Assembly: GCA_900102065.1 (NCBI GenBank)
Contig: FMVK01000003.1
Location: 220,346 to 284,345, forward strand
DNA from: Lachnospiraceae bacterium XPB1003
GTDB lineage: Bacteria > Bacillota > Clostridia > Lachnospirales > Lachnospiraceae
Reading direction: 5' to 3'
DNA length: 64,000 nucleotides
Position 1 is the first letter of the stretch. Each line of letters begins with the position of its first letter. Both the position numbers and the translations under genes were made by a program. This document shows, one piece after another, positions 1 through 8,354 of the stretch. Below the pieces are notes generated by a model that was not told the DNA's origin, made no database searches, and saw only the letters and a program-made list of their open reading frames with translations.

Positions 1-72
1 TTAAGCGAAGAAGACCGTGTCACCGCAGACATGATGCAGGCTGACGGCGGCCGTATGGATTATAAAGTTTAA
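1..72 (+). CDS. C-terminal end of the gene upstream of flgD, probably fliK (hook-length control)
   Basis: An open frame enters from the left edge and ends at TAA (70-72), giving the last 23 residues of a protein that ends GGRMDYKV. Too little remains to recognise a family. In Clostridia the gene directly before flgD is normally fliK, the hook-length ruler that switches export specificity through FlhB, so fliK is an inference from position only. A structured 267-nt gap separates it from flgD. Confidence 0.45.
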   Translation, partial: LSEEDRVTADMMQADGGRMDYKV

Positions 73-152
73 TCCGGCAATTCACCGTACAGTTCATACT
101 GACGGTGTGGCATGAGCCGCAGCAGTTAAGGAAATGCCGGGCTCATCAGAAA

Positions 153-176
153 CGTCCCGCCATGGATGGCGGGACG
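153..176 (+). promoter_or_regulatory. Candidate CsrA-binding hairpin 1 (flgD leader)
   Basis: Perfect 9-bp stem (153-161 with 168-176) closed by C-G around the hexaloop ATGGAT. This matches ANGGAN, the loop form bound by CsrA/RsmE in known targets. It is 164 nt upstream of the flgD start, so one bound dimer could bridge it to hairpin 2 rather than block the start directly. Confidence 0.55.
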
Positions 177-184
177 AGCGAACA

Positions 185-204
185 ATGCTCCATGGAAGGA
201 GCAT
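185..204 (+). promoter_or_regulatory. Candidate CsrA-binding hairpin 2 (flgD leader)
   Basis: Perfect 7-bp stem (185-191 with 198-204) around the hexaloop ATGGAA, again ANGGAN and again closed by C-G. The stem sequence differs completely from hairpin 1 while the loop is kept. That is the pattern expected of a protein-binding loop rather than of a duplicated sequence. Confidence 0.55.
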
Positions 205-339
205 GTGAGCGGTTTCGGAAAGCATAGATAACCTACAGCATTTCCGATAAAACTGCAGGCTCAGGCCTCCACCGGCAGTATGTCTGTACGGTGGAGCGTT
301 ACATGACACACTAACCACTACACAGAAGGGAGATAAGTT

Positions 340-1500
340 ATGGCTCTTATAGCTCCGGTAAAAGACGGTAAGATACAGGAAACAAGCGCATCCAGCAATT
401 CATTAAAGGATGCAAAGACTGATAAGACAGGAACTTCCAAGATCGATTCTGAAGCTTTCCTTACATTGCTTGTTGCGGAAATGCAGAATCAGGATCCTCT
501 TGAACCTACATCCAATACGGAGTGGATAAGCCAGTATGCTACATTCACCCAGGTTTCAGAGGTTCAGGCCATCGGTGATGCAATGGAGTCTATGAAAGCA
601 GACGGTCTGGTAGGACGTACAGTCATTATGAAAGTTACCGACAGCAGCGGTAATACGGATGAGATCACCGGTCAGGTTGAGTATGTTACTTACGAGGAAG
701 GCAAGGCTTATCTTTCCATCGACGGAGAGCTTTATGCCGCAAGCGACCTCTCTACCGTTGTCGGTGAGGAATATATGGTGGCTACGGAGAAGGCGGAGAG
801 CTTTATGGATGTGTTCAAGAAGCTTCCTCCGGTTGCGGATCTTACTCTTGATTACGAAAAGGGGCTGCAGGGACTGCTTGACGAATATGATTCCATGACT
901 GCATATGAGAAAGGCTTCCTGCCTGATGATGTTAAGGATTCTCTGGAAGAATACAGAGGTGCTCTGAATATAATGAAGGCTGCGGCAGATAAGGTGGCTC
1001 AGGCCAATGCAGCCAAGGCGAAGGAAGCTGAAGCTGCGGCAAAAGCTGCAGAAGAGGCAAAGACCGCAGAGGAACAGCGCATAGCTAAGGAAAAAGCCGA
1101 GGCCGAAGCTGAGGCTGTCAAAGCAGAGCAGGAGGCAAAGACTCAGGCCGCTATAGAGAAGGCGGTTGCTGAGGCGCTGGACAAGGCTAGAAATGAGAGC
1201 GGAAGCACATCTTCCGATAATGAAAGCACACAGACTGTTAATGACAGCACTGTGACAGAAACCGCAGCGGAGAGCACGGGCACAGCACAGACTTCGGATA
1301 CCGGCAGTACATCTGCTACGGAAAATACCGGAGCAGAAGAAACGACCGGATCTGCTGAAGAGACAGAAGTGGTGACCGGTAACAGTGCCGCGGAAGAAGC
1401 CGCAGCATCCGGGGCTTCGGATGAAGGAACAGACGGAGGAGAGAGCGGTTCCTCATCCGGTGATGAAAGAAATGAAGCTCCCCGGGATATCGTTCCCTGA
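340..1500 (+). CDS. flgD: Flagellar hook assembly (capping) protein FlgD, with long C-terminal tail
   Basis: FlgD caps the growing hook outside the cell so that FlgE subunits polymerise. The conserved FlgD N-terminus is at about residues 35-75 (FLTLLVAEMQNQDPLEP at 40-56, then WISQYATFTQVSEVQA), followed by the FlgD beta region to about residue 150. The protein is 386 residues, much longer than the usual 140-250. Residues about 213-284 are an Ala/Glu/Lys-rich coiled coil, and 285-386 are Ser/Thr/Glu/Gly-rich and probably disordered. The start has an AGAAGGGAGA ribosome-binding site. It is the first complete gene of the flagellar operon here and flgE follows. The N-terminal identity is firm; the role of the tail is unknown. 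Confidence 0.93.
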   Translation: MALIAPVKDGKIQETSASSNSLKDAKTDKTGTSKIDSEAFLTLLVAEMQNQDPLEPTSNTEWISQYATFTQVSEVQAIGDAMESMKADGLVGRTVIMKVTDSSGNTDEITGQVEYVTYEEGKAYLSIDGELYAASDLSTVVGEEYMVATEKAESFMDVFKKLPPVADLTLDYEKGLQGLLDEYDSMTAYEKGFLPDDVKDSLEEYRGALNIMKAAADKVAQANAAKAKEAEAAAKAAEEAKTAEEQRIAKEKAEAEAEAVKAEQEAKTQAAIEKAVAEALDKARNESGSTSSDNESTQTVNDSTVTETAAESTGTAQTSDTGSTSATENTGAEETTGSAEETEVVTGNSAAEEAAASGASDEGTDGGESGSSSGDERNEAPRDIVP

Positions 1501-1534
1501 GCTTTGGATAAATAAAATATTTTTCGACGGGCTA

Positions 1535-1564
1535 TTAACATTGGCACGTTTTTTCCGATATAAT
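1535..1564 (+). promoter_or_regulatory. Sigma-A-type promoter upstream of flgE
   Basis: TTAACA (1535-1540), an 18-nt spacer and a perfect TATAAT (1559-1564). Transcription would start near 1571 and leave a leader of about 130 nt before flgE. This would give flgE and downstream genes a promoter internal to the operon. No sigma-28 motif was evident here. Confidence 0.6.
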
Positions 1565-1617
1565 TTTCAGTAAGAGAATATGCCGTGACAACGCCTGAGC
1601 GATCCGGCCGGAGGATG

Positions 1618-1637
1618 GTTTCTCAAGGATGAGAGAC
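1618..1637 (+). promoter_or_regulatory. Candidate CsrA-binding hairpin in the flgE leader
   Basis: A 7-bp stem (1618-1624 with 1631-1637, one T-G wobble) around the hexaloop AAGGAT, matching ANGGAN. It lies inside the leader predicted from the 1535-1564 promoter and about 45 nt upstream of the flgE ribosome-binding site (AAAGGAGGG, about 1682-1690), which carries its own GGA. The arrangement resembles known CsrA-repressed leaders such as Bacillus hag, but that function is inferred. Confidence 0.5.
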
Positions 1638-1699
1638 ACAGGAAAAGGATTTATACCTTCCTCGATAAAGAAAATATGAATTAAAGGAGGGCATGTCCT

Positions 1700-3472
1700 A
1701 TGATGAGATCACTCTACTCCGGAGTTGCGGGGTTAAAAACACACCAGGTAAAGATGGATGTCATCGGTAACAATATAGCCAACGTTAATACTGTTGCATA
1801 TAAGTCACAGTCCATCACATTCTCGGAGCTGATGTATCAGACAACACAGGCTGCCAGTGGTCCTAACGAGACTACAGGTACTGCAGGTACCAATGCAAAG
1901 CAGATCGGTCTCGGTGTTAAGAGCGGAGCTATCTCTACTGCCATCACTCAGCAGGGTTCCACTCAGACCACAGGTAATGCATTTGATCTCCGTATCACAG
2001 GAGATTCCTTCTTCGTTGTTTCGGACGGAACCACCAATTTCTTCACAAGAGACGGTTCGTTCTATGTTGATGCTGTAGGTAACCTTGCCATGAGCTCCAA
2101 CGGTTATAACGTAATGGGATGGCAGGTTAACAAGGAAGGCAAGATCGTTCAGGATAACGTATCCAAGCTCCAGATCATGTCTGCCGAGAATCTTACAAGT
2201 GATCCCGAAGCCACTACCCTTGCAACAATGCAGGGAATAATCGATAAGAATGATCCTCAGGTTCTTGGAGACGGTAAGGTTGTAAACCTTTCCTTCTACG
2301 ATAATATGGGTTATTCATATACCGCAAGAATGCTTGTTAACGGCACTGATGAGGAAGGCAACTATGTACTGAGCCTTGCAGATGTGCTTGATTCAAATAA
2401 CGAATCCATAAGCGACAAGTTTGATTTCCAGCTTATGATAGGTCAGGTTGCAGCATCAGGTGAAGCATCAAAGGCAGCTTCCTACTCACTGGGAACAGGT
2501 TATACATTAAGCGGTACAACAGTTACACTTCCCAATGAGGTTACTCTTAAGGATGGCACAAAGATCACTTCCGTTGCTGCAGGAGATGCATTTAATGCAG
2601 ACGGAACCGTAAAGGATAAAGAGAGAGCTTCGTTATACTCATCCGCTTTCGGATTTGATGACCCTGAGAAGTTCTCAACACTGACGGTCAAGGATTATAC
2701 CGGCGGCGCAACCGCAGCTCCGGTAGTTAAGAGCGTAACGGGAATGCTGGTATCCGGAACGACCACTTATAACAAGCTCAATGATGCGGGTGATGCGACC
2801 GTATCAACAAATATGCTTGAGACAACGGCAGCCGGAACAACACTTTCCGTAGACGGTTACAAGTCGGCCGCAGGTAAGTCATTAAATGTTTACTATAATC
2901 AGGCAACAGGTTCCATCACCGGTGTAGGAGGTAAGACTACAGAGTCCAAGGCTTTCAATATCCAGATCAAGCCCAAGACAGACGGGGATGACAATCCTTT
3001 CGAAGTTGTTTCGGTTGATATGACAGATTCCAAGAATCTGAATAATGAGCAGGTTTCAACCCTTTCATCCACTTCCGGAGACAAGGAAGGTAAGGGGACC
3101 GGATGTGCACTCGGTACCATGACAGGCGTATCCATCCAGAATAACGGTATGATCTACGGCGCGTACGATAACGGCCAGACCAAGCTTCTTGGTCAGATCT
3201 CCACCGCAAGCTTCTCTAATCCTGCAGGTCTTGAGAAGGAAGGCGATAACCTCTACAGAGCTACACTTAACTCCGGCGCATTCGACGGCATCGGAACAGA
3301 TGTAACATCAGACGGCGGATATGTTTCCACCGGTGTTCTGGAAATGTCAAACGTTGACCTTTCAAGCGAGTTCACAGAGCTCATCACAACACAGAGAGGC
3401 TTCCAGGCTAACTCGAGAATAATCACTGTTTCCGATACGCTTCTTGAGGAACTTGTAAACCTTAAGAGATAA
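1700..3472 (+). CDS. flgE: Flagellar hook protein FlgE
   Basis: Structural protein of the hook, exported by the flagellar type III system and assembled under the FlgD cap. The 590-residue product starts MMRSLYSGVAGLKTHQ and has the rod/hook N-terminal signature IGNNIANVNTVAYK (residues about 24-37). It ends with the FlgE C-terminal helix (ELITTQRGFQANSRII). The middle is a long variable, surface-exposed Thr/Gly/Ala-rich region, which makes it longer than the roughly 400-residue enterobacterial protein. A strong AAAGGAGGG site precedes it, and a Rho-independent terminator follows the stop. Confidence 0.95.
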   Translation: MMRSLYSGVAGLKTHQVKMDVIGNNIANVNTVAYKSQSITFSELMYQTTQAASGPNETTGTAGTNAKQIGLGVKSGAISTAITQQGSTQTTGNAFDLRITGDSFFVVSDGTTNFFTRDGSFYVDAVGNLAMSSNGYNVMGWQVNKEGKIVQDNVSKLQIMSAENLTSDPEATTLATMQGIIDKNDPQVLGDGKVVNLSFYDNMGYSYTARMLVNGTDEEGNYVLSLADVLDSNNESISDKFDFQLMIGQVAASGEASKAASYSLGTGYTLSGTTVTLPNEVTLKDGTKITSVAAGDAFNADGTVKDKERASLYSSAFGFDDPEKFSTLTVKDYTGGATAAPVVKSVTGMLVSGTTTYNKLNDAGDATVSTNMLETTAAGTTLSVDGYKSAAGKSLNVYYNQATGSITGVGGKTTESKAFNIQIKPKTDGDDNPFEVVSVDMTDSKNLNNEQVSTLSSTSGDKEGKGTGCALGTMTGVSIQNNGMIYGAYDNGQTKLLGQISTASFSNPAGLEKEGDNLYRATLNSGAFDGIGTDVTSDGGYVSTGVLEMSNVDLSSEFTELITTQRGFQANSRIITVSDTLLEELVNLKR

Positions 3473-3531
3473 GGGTAACATAACTTAGGCTGACAGGCAG
3501 CTGAGTAAAGACTAAAGAACAGTAAGATATC

Positions 3532-3570
3532 AAAGACCGCTGCTCAATTTAGAGAAGCGGTCTTTGTTTT
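3532..3570 (+). terminator. Rho-independent terminator after flgE
   Basis: AAAGACCGC (3532-3540) pairs with GCGGTCTTT (3557-3565) around a 16-nt loop and is followed by GTTTT. It would end or attenuate transcription from the flgD-flgE block, and a separate promoter lies just before flbD. Confidence 0.8.
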
Positions 3571-3650
3571 ATGATCCATCAACATGTAGTACTTTTTTAT
3601 ATTTTTTTTGCCGAATTATGTAAAATATTGTAGTAAATCACAGCGCGGTC

Positions 3651-3659
3651 TGTTATAAT
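3651..3659 (+). promoter_or_regulatory. Extended -10 promoter for flbD-motAB and downstream genes
   Basis: TGTTATAAT is a perfect TATAAT preceded by the extended -10 TG. The -35 region is weak (TTGTAG at 3628 with a long spacer). It lies between the flgE terminator and flbD, so it probably drives the rest of the flagellar operon. Confidence 0.55.
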
Positions 3660-3686
3660 GTAGTCGTTCATGTGCGGAGTCTAATT

Positions 3687-3878
3687 ATGATAGAAGTAAC
3701 CAGACTAAACGGCACGGTTGTGCTTATTAATTCGGACTTGATAGAGTGTGTGGAAGAAACCCCGGATTCAGTGATAACACTGACCACCGGGCGCAGACTC
3801 ATCGTGAAAGAAAGTAGGCAGGAAATAAAAGAACTTGTAAAATCCTATAAGCAGGAAATCTATGGTTTCGTCCGGTAG
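3687..3878 (+). CDS. flbD: FlbD-family flagellar protein (small)
   Basis: A 63-residue protein, MIEVTRLNG..VINSDLIE type, matching the small FlbD/SwrD family encoded next to motA in Firmicutes. In Bacillus SwrD raises flagellar motor power; here that is family knowledge only. A GTG at 3672 is in frame, but ATG 3687 is preferred because CGGAG at 3675-3679 is correctly spaced and the family begins MIxVTRLNG. Motor genes follow. Confidence 0.85.
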   Translation: MIEVTRLNGTVVLINSDLIECVEETPDSVITLTTGRRLIVKESRQEIKELVKSYKQEIYGFVR

Positions 3879-3944
3879 GAACGGGCGGGGCATAGGTTTT
3901 GTTTTGGGGTAAAGAACTGATTTCTTAAGGTTAAGGGGATTGTA

Positions 3945-4748
3945 ATGGATTTAGCATCGTTATTGGGAATGCTCATATGCTTCTTGATGATCGTATTCGG
4001 TATGGTATACGGCAAGAATGGTGTCGATTTCGGTGCTATCATCAACTTCCTTGATGCACAGTCGGCGATCATCACATTCGGTGGTGCGTTCTGTGCTATC
4101 ATGATGTCCAATACCATGCCGGATTTCATCGGCGGATTAAAGAGTATCACCCTTATCTTCAAGCCCCCCGCATTGAATGCACCGGATATTATCAAGAAGA
4201 TCATCGACCTTTCCAATGTTGCACGTAAGGAAGGCCTGCTCTCACTTGAAGAGGCTGCTTCGGATATTGATGATGCTTTCCTTAAAAAGGGAATCCTGCT
4301 CATCGTCGACGGTACGGATCCTGAGCTTGTACGAGGGATCATGGAGACTGAGCTTGATAATATCGATGCAAGACATAAGAAGAGGATCAAGTACTGGCAG
4401 GATGTTGCATCCATGGGCCCTGCCTGGGGTATGATCGGTACTCTTATCGGTCTTATAAACATGCTTCAGAACATGTCCGATGCTGCAGCCATCGGTCCTT
4501 CCATGGCGGTTGCTCTTATCACCACCATGTACGGTTCCATGCTTGCAAACTGGATATGTACGCCTACATCCACGAAGCTCGGCGTATTTAACGATCTGGA
4601 GCTTCAGGTTAAGGAAATAATGATAGAAGGTCTGCTTTCAATACAGGCCGGTGAGAACCCGCGTGTCATCGAAGAGAAGCTTAAGAGCTTCCTTGCACCG
4701 AAGGATCGCGGAGTATCCGAAGAGGGAGCCGAGGGGGGCGCCCAGTAA
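3945..4748 (+). CDS. motA: Flagellar motor stator protein MotA
   Basis: Proton- or ion-conducting stator subunit, paired with MotB in the membrane around the rotor. The 267 residues have four membrane segments (about 3-20, 30-50, 148-168 and 182-202) and a cytoplasmic loop. The MotA/TolQ signature MGPAWGMIGTLIGLINML includes the conserved proline. A charged C-terminal tail follows. The start follows TAAGGGGATTG, and motB begins 15 nt downstream. It cannot be told from the sequence alone whether the ion is proton or sodium. Confidence 0.95.
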   Translation: MDLASLLGMLICFLMIVFGMVYGKNGVDFGAIINFLDAQSAIITFGGAFCAIMMSNTMPDFIGGLKSITLIFKPPALNAPDIIKKIIDLSNVARKEGLLSLEEAASDIDDAFLKKGILLIVDGTDPELVRGIMETELDNIDARHKKRIKYWQDVASMGPAWGMIGTLIGLINMLQNMSDAAAIGPSMAVALITTMYGSMLANWICTPTSTKLGVFNDLELQVKEIMIEGLLSIQAGENPRVIEEKLKSFLAPKDRGVSEEGAEGGAQ

Positions 4749-4763
4749 GGGAGTTAACAGTTA

Positions 4764-5576
4764 ATGGCTAAGAAGAAAGAGGAATTAGCTGCGGCCGGAT
4801 CGCCGGCCTGGATGGCGACATTCTCGGATCTTATGAATCTGCTTTTGTGTTTCTTCGTGCTTCTGTTTTCAATGTCCACAGTTGACGCTCAGAAGTTTGA
4901 GGAAGTGGCGGCTTCGTTTGCCCAGACTTTTTCGGTTTTTTCGGCAGGTGCCACAGCCATAGGAGACGGAATACTTGTTTCAAACGGTGTCAGCCAGCTG
5001 AATGCGCTTGATGAATATATCAATTCAACAGGATATGAGGCCATAGAAGAAGATGACGCCGACAAGATCGTAAAAGAAGCCATGGAGAAGGCGGAGGCGG
5101 CAAAGATCGAAGCTTCCGAGGAACTTGAAGAAAAAGTTGCCGAAGCTTTATCCGAGACCGGGCTGGATCAGATGGTGGAGCTTGATTACACATCACAGTA
5201 CGTGGAACTTACACTTAACGGTTCGCTGCTTTTCGATTCCGGTAAGGCCGAGCTTAAAGAGAGCGCATACAGGATACTTGATCAGATCGGCGTGATACTC
5301 GAGCGCTACAGCGAGTCTGTGATAGAGATTGAAGGTCATACGGATTCGGTGCCTATTCACTCGGCACAGTTTCCCAGCAATAATGAACTTTCGGATGCAA
5401 GAGCATTGTCCGTGTTCTATTATCTGACGGAGAATACGAATCTTGATCCGGCGCTTGTTAAGCATTCGGGAAGAGGCGAGTATGTTCCCGTAGCAGATAA
5501 CGGAACACCTGAAGGAAGAGCACTTAACAGACGTGTAGAGATCAAGATTTACAATTCACTTAGCGAATACAATTGA
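4764..5576 (+). CDS. motB: Flagellar motor stator protein MotB
   Basis: Stator partner of MotA that anchors it to peptidoglycan. The 270-residue product has a short cytoplasmic N-terminus, one membrane helix (about 17-38) with the ion-binding aspartate in FSDLMNLLLCFFVLL (Asp22), and a periplasmic linker rich in Glu/Ala. The C-terminal OmpA-like peptidoglycan-binding domain has the signature EGHTDSVPI (about 190-198) and ends NRRVEIKI. It is the second gene of the motAB pair, and fliL starts 15 nt after its stop. Confidence 0.95.
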   Translation: MAKKKEELAAAGSPAWMATFSDLMNLLLCFFVLLFSMSTVDAQKFEEVAASFAQTFSVFSAGATAIGDGILVSNGVSQLNALDEYINSTGYEAIEEDDADKIVKEAMEKAEAAKIEASEELEEKVAEALSETGLDQMVELDYTSQYVELTLNGSLLFDSGKAELKESAYRILDQIGVILERYSESVIEIEGHTDSVPIHSAQFPSNNELSDARALSVFYYLTENTNLDPALVKHSGRGEYVPVADNGTPEGRALNRRVEIKIYNSLSEYN

Positions 5577-5591
5577 TTGGGGGGAAGTCTT

Positions 5592-6113
5592 ATGAAGAAG
5601 AATCTGTTATCACTTGTTATACTGTCGCTTTTGGTTGTTAATATAATCCTTACTTCGATAATGCTTTTTTCCGTGGTTGGGACCAATAAGAAAACCGCAG
5701 CCATAGTTACGGATATAGCCGGGATATTAAGTCTGGAGACAGGCGATGCTGATACACCCGGAAGTGCGGAAGTATCCATGGCTGATACTAAGAATTATGA
5801 TATTGAGGATCAGCTTACCATTACATGTAAGAGAGCGGAAGGCGAGACCAAGGATACATACTGTCTGGTAAATGTTGCTTTATCTCTTAATACACAGGAT
5901 CCGGATTATGCTACTTTCGGTACCCCGGAAGCTATGAAGGAAAATGAATCAATGGTGAAGTCGGAAGTTATTTCCGTTATCTCATCCTATACTGCGGAAG
6001 AGATCAAGCTTGATCAGGACGCTATCTGTGACGAGATCCTGGAGAGAGTACAGTCTCGTTTTGGATCAAAGTTTATATATAAAGTTTATTTCAGCAACAT
6101 AATGTTTGGCTGA
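5592..6113 (+). CDS. fliL: Flagellar basal body-associated protein FliL
   Basis: FliL is a membrane protein that sits around the stator and supports torque. This 173-residue product has one N-terminal membrane helix (LLSLVILSLLVVNIILTSIML, roughly 4-24) and a periplasmic domain ending in the FliL-like stretch IYKVYFSNIMFG. An in-frame TTG at 5577 is rejected in favour of ATG 5592, because GGGGGGAAG stands directly before that ATG. Its place between motB and fliM agrees with the assignment. Confidence 0.88.
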   Translation: MKKNLLSLVILSLLVVNIILTSIMLFSVVGTNKKTAAIVTDIAGILSLETGDADTPGSAEVSMADTKNYDIEDQLTITCKRAEGETKDTYCLVNVALSLNTQDPDYATFGTPEAMKENESMVKSEVISVISSYTAEEIKLDQDAICDEILERVQSRFGSKFIYKVYFSNIMFG

Positions 6114-6162
6114 TAGATATATCGGGTACTGCTATAACTTTTACGGAGAGGAGGTGAGATGA

Positions 6163-7152
6163 GTGGGCGATATCCTGTCGCAGGAGGAGATCGATAAACT
6201 CCTTAACGCTTTATCCAGCGGCGAAGTTGATGCCGAGGAAATGAAAAATGCGGATGAACGTACAGTCAAGGATTATGACTTTAAACGTCCCGCCAAGTTC
6301 TCAAAGGAACATCTGAGAACCCTCGAGCTTATCTTCGAGCATTACGGCAGATTGATGTCCACGAATCTCCCGGTCTACCTCAGAAAGAATATACAGGTAA
6401 GTGTTATCAGTTCGGAGACCGTTACTTTTAACGAATTTACCAACGCACTTTCCAATCCCGTAATATTGGGAATAGTAAATTTCCAGCCGCTGCAGGGCAA
6501 TATACTTATTGATCTGACCAGTTCTTTGGGCTATGCATTCATAGACAGGATGCTTGGCGGAACCGGTGAGCCGCTTGATAAGCTCCGTGATTTTTCGGAG
6601 ATAGAGATGGGGATCTTGTATAAGATAATGACCGTCAGCGCTCAGCTCCTCAGGGAGCCTTGGAAGAATGTAATAGAAGTTGAACCGGTGCTTGAGAGGA
6701 TAGAGACCAATACTCAGTTCGCTCAGATCATCGCGCCGAACGAGATGATCGCCATTGTTACACTCAATGTGAAGATGGGTGAGATAGAAGGATTTTTAAA
6801 TATCTGTATTCCTTTCATGACCATTGAGACTATCATAGATAACCTTAATACCAAGTTCTGGTTTACCAACATGGTATCCAACGACGCAGGAGATCACAGA
6901 CAGGATATTGAGAATCTCCTTCGCAGAGTTGATGTTCCCATTAAAGCCGTACTGGGCAAGAGTCAGATCGCAGTCAGCGATTTTCTTATGTTACAGCCCG
7001 GTGATATCATCAGGCTCGACAGGCGTGTTGATAATGAGCTTGATGTTTATGTAGGAATGTTTAAGAAATTTACCGCGGTTCCCGGTACCGATCATGACAG
7101 GTATGCGGTTCGCGTGACTACAGTTTACAGGGAGGAGGACGAAGAAAGCTGA
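6163..7152 (+). CDS. fliM: Flagellar motor switch protein FliM
   Basis: Rotor switch subunit that binds CheY-P and sets rotation direction. The N-terminal CheY-P-binding peptide DILSQEEIDKLLNAL (3-17) is followed by the FliM core (YDFKRPAKFSKEHLRTLELI from about 39), the CheC-like middle domain with LGGTGE, and a C-terminal SpoA/FliN-like domain (about 245-325, DFLMLQPGDIIRLD). The start is GTG 6163 behind GGAGAGGAGGTGAG; ATG at 6159 is out of frame. The stop overlaps the fliY start by one base (TGATG), which suggests translational coupling. Confidence 0.95.
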   Translation: MGDILSQEEIDKLLNALSSGEVDAEEMKNADERTVKDYDFKRPAKFSKEHLRTLELIFEHYGRLMSTNLPVYLRKNIQVSVISSETVTFNEFTNALSNPVILGIVNFQPLQGNILIDLTSSLGYAFIDRMLGGTGEPLDKLRDFSEIEMGILYKIMTVSAQLLREPWKNVIEVEPVLERIETNTQFAQIIAPNEMIAIVTLNVKMGEIEGFLNICIPFMTIETIIDNLNTKFWFTNMVSNDAGDHRQDIENLLRRVDVPIKAVLGKSQIAVSDFLMLQPGDIIRLDRRVDNELDVYVGMFKKFTAVPGTDHDRYAVRVTTVYREEDEES

Positions 7153-8354
7153 TGGATGGAATGCTTTCACAGGACGAGATCAATGCCCTTTTAAACGGAA
7201 TGGATCTTGACAATCAGGGGGGATCGGAACCTGAAGCAACGGATGCCGCAGATGCGGGAGACGCTGCCCAGTCATCTTCCGGAGCACATGATCTTCCGGA
7301 CCAGACTCTGCTTTCCGACATAGAGAAAGATGCTATAGGCGAGATTGCCAATATTAGTATGGGTACCTCGGCGACTACTCTTTTCTCACTGGTAAACCAG
7401 AAAGTTAATATCACGACACCAAAAGTTACTCTTGCAAACTGGGATACGGTTTTAGAGGAATATCCGGCACCCTGTGTATTTATAGAGATCCAGTATACCG
7501 TCGGTCTTACAGGTTCAAATATCCTGATACTCAATGAGAGGGATGTTAAGATCATAACGGATCTTATGATGGGTGGTGACGGAACCAATACGGAAGGTGA
7601 GCTTGGAGATCTTCATCTCTCGGCTATCTCGGAAGCCATGAACCAGATGATGGGATCATCGGCCACATCACTTTCTTCCATGATGGGCAAGAAGATAGAT
7701 ATCTCTCCGCCCAAGGCAAGCCTTGTTAAGATCAATGAGATGATCGGAGAAGGAGCGGCTAATAATCCTTTTACCGACAATACCTTTGTTAAGATAGCAT
7801 TCAGGATGCAGATCGGTGATCTGGTTGATTCAACCATCATGCAGTTGTATCCTATCGACTTCGCTAAGTCGTTATATGAGATATTCATGGGAACTCAGAT
7901 GGGTGGACCGGAATCCGATCCGGAACCTGCACCTGCACCGGCTCCCGCACCTATGCCTGCACCTGCACCGGCTCCCATGCCTGCTGCAGCACCTATGCCG
8001 GCTCCCATGCCTGCTGCACCGATGCAGCCTCAGTATGCACCGCCGCAGCCGCAGATGAATATCCAGCCTGCGCAGTTCCAGGCATTTACGCCGGATATGG
8101 CGGCTCTTATCGGCCAGGAGAATATCGGACTTATCATGGATGTTCCTCTGGAGGTTACCGTTGAGCTCGGCCGTACTTCCAAATCAGTTCATGATATCCT
8201 GGAATTTGCTCCGGGAACCATCATCGAGCTTGAGAAGATCGCAGGTGAACCTATCGATGTTCTGGTCAACGGTAAGTTTGTTGCCAAGGGCGAAGTAGTT
8301 GTAATCGAAGAAAGCTTCGGTGTACGTATCACCGAGATCATCAAGGACTCATGA
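7152..8354 (+). CDS. fliY: Flagellar motor switch phosphatase FliY
   Basis: FliY combines a CheC-type CheY-P phosphatase with a FliN-type switch domain. The 400 residues contain an N-terminal FliM-like peptide (MLSQDEINALLNGMD), two CheC phosphatase helices (IEKDAIGEIANISMGTSATT near 58 and HLSAISEAMNQMMGSSATSL near 155) with the Glu/Asn pairs expected for catalysis, a Pro/Ala/Met-rich linker (about 255-300) and a C-terminal SpoA domain (about 325-398). It replaces a separate fliN, as in Bacillus. Its stop overlaps the fliO start (ATGA). Confidence 0.94.
   Translation: MDGMLSQDEINALLNGMDLDNQGGSEPEATDAADAGDAAQSSSGAHDLPDQTLLSDIEKDAIGEIANISMGTSATTLFSLVNQKVNITTPKVTLANWDTVLEEYPAPCVFIEIQYTVGLTGSNILILNERDVKIITDLMMGGDGTNTEGELGDLHLSAISEAMNQMMGSSATSLSSMMGKKIDISPPKASLVKINEMIGEGAANNPFTDNTFVKIAFRMQIGDLVDSTIMQLYPIDFAKSLYEIFMGTQMGGPESDPEPAPAPAPAPMPAPAPAPMPAAAPMPAPMPAAPMQPQYAPPQPQMNIQPAQFQAFTPDMAALIGQENIGLIMDVPLEVTVELGRTSKSVHDILEFAPGTIIELEKIAGEPIDVLVNGKFVAKGEVVVIEESFGVRITEIIKDS

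Larger units (their letters stand above)
83..296 (+). promoter_or_regulatory. Structured leader upstream of flgD: a run of consecutive hairpins
   Basis: The gap before flgD holds at least five successive inverted repeats: 83-93/98-107 (about 10 bp with one bulged A), 112-118/140-146 (7 bp), 153-161/168-176 (9 bp, perfect), 185-191/198-204 (7 bp, perfect), 215-221/241-247 (7 bp) and 267-274/289-296 (8 bp). No T-tract follows any of them, so they do not look like terminators. Two have a six-base loop of the form ANGGAN, which is the known CsrA/RsmE binding form. The block could be a CsrA-responsive leader, an embedded CsrA-titrating RNA, or an mRNA-processing element. That function is inferred from shape only. 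Confidence 0.6.

Noticed and set aside
83..296. A c-di-GMP riboswitch in the flgD leader
   Set aside because: The conserved GEMM core elements are not visible, and the region is a row of separate short hairpins rather than a three-way junction.
1541..1560. A sigma-54 promoter (TTGGCAC followed by TTTC) upstream of flgE
   Set aside because: The GC pair expected 12 bases after GG is CC here, and a far better sigma-A promoter (TTAACA-18-TATAAT) occupies the same place.
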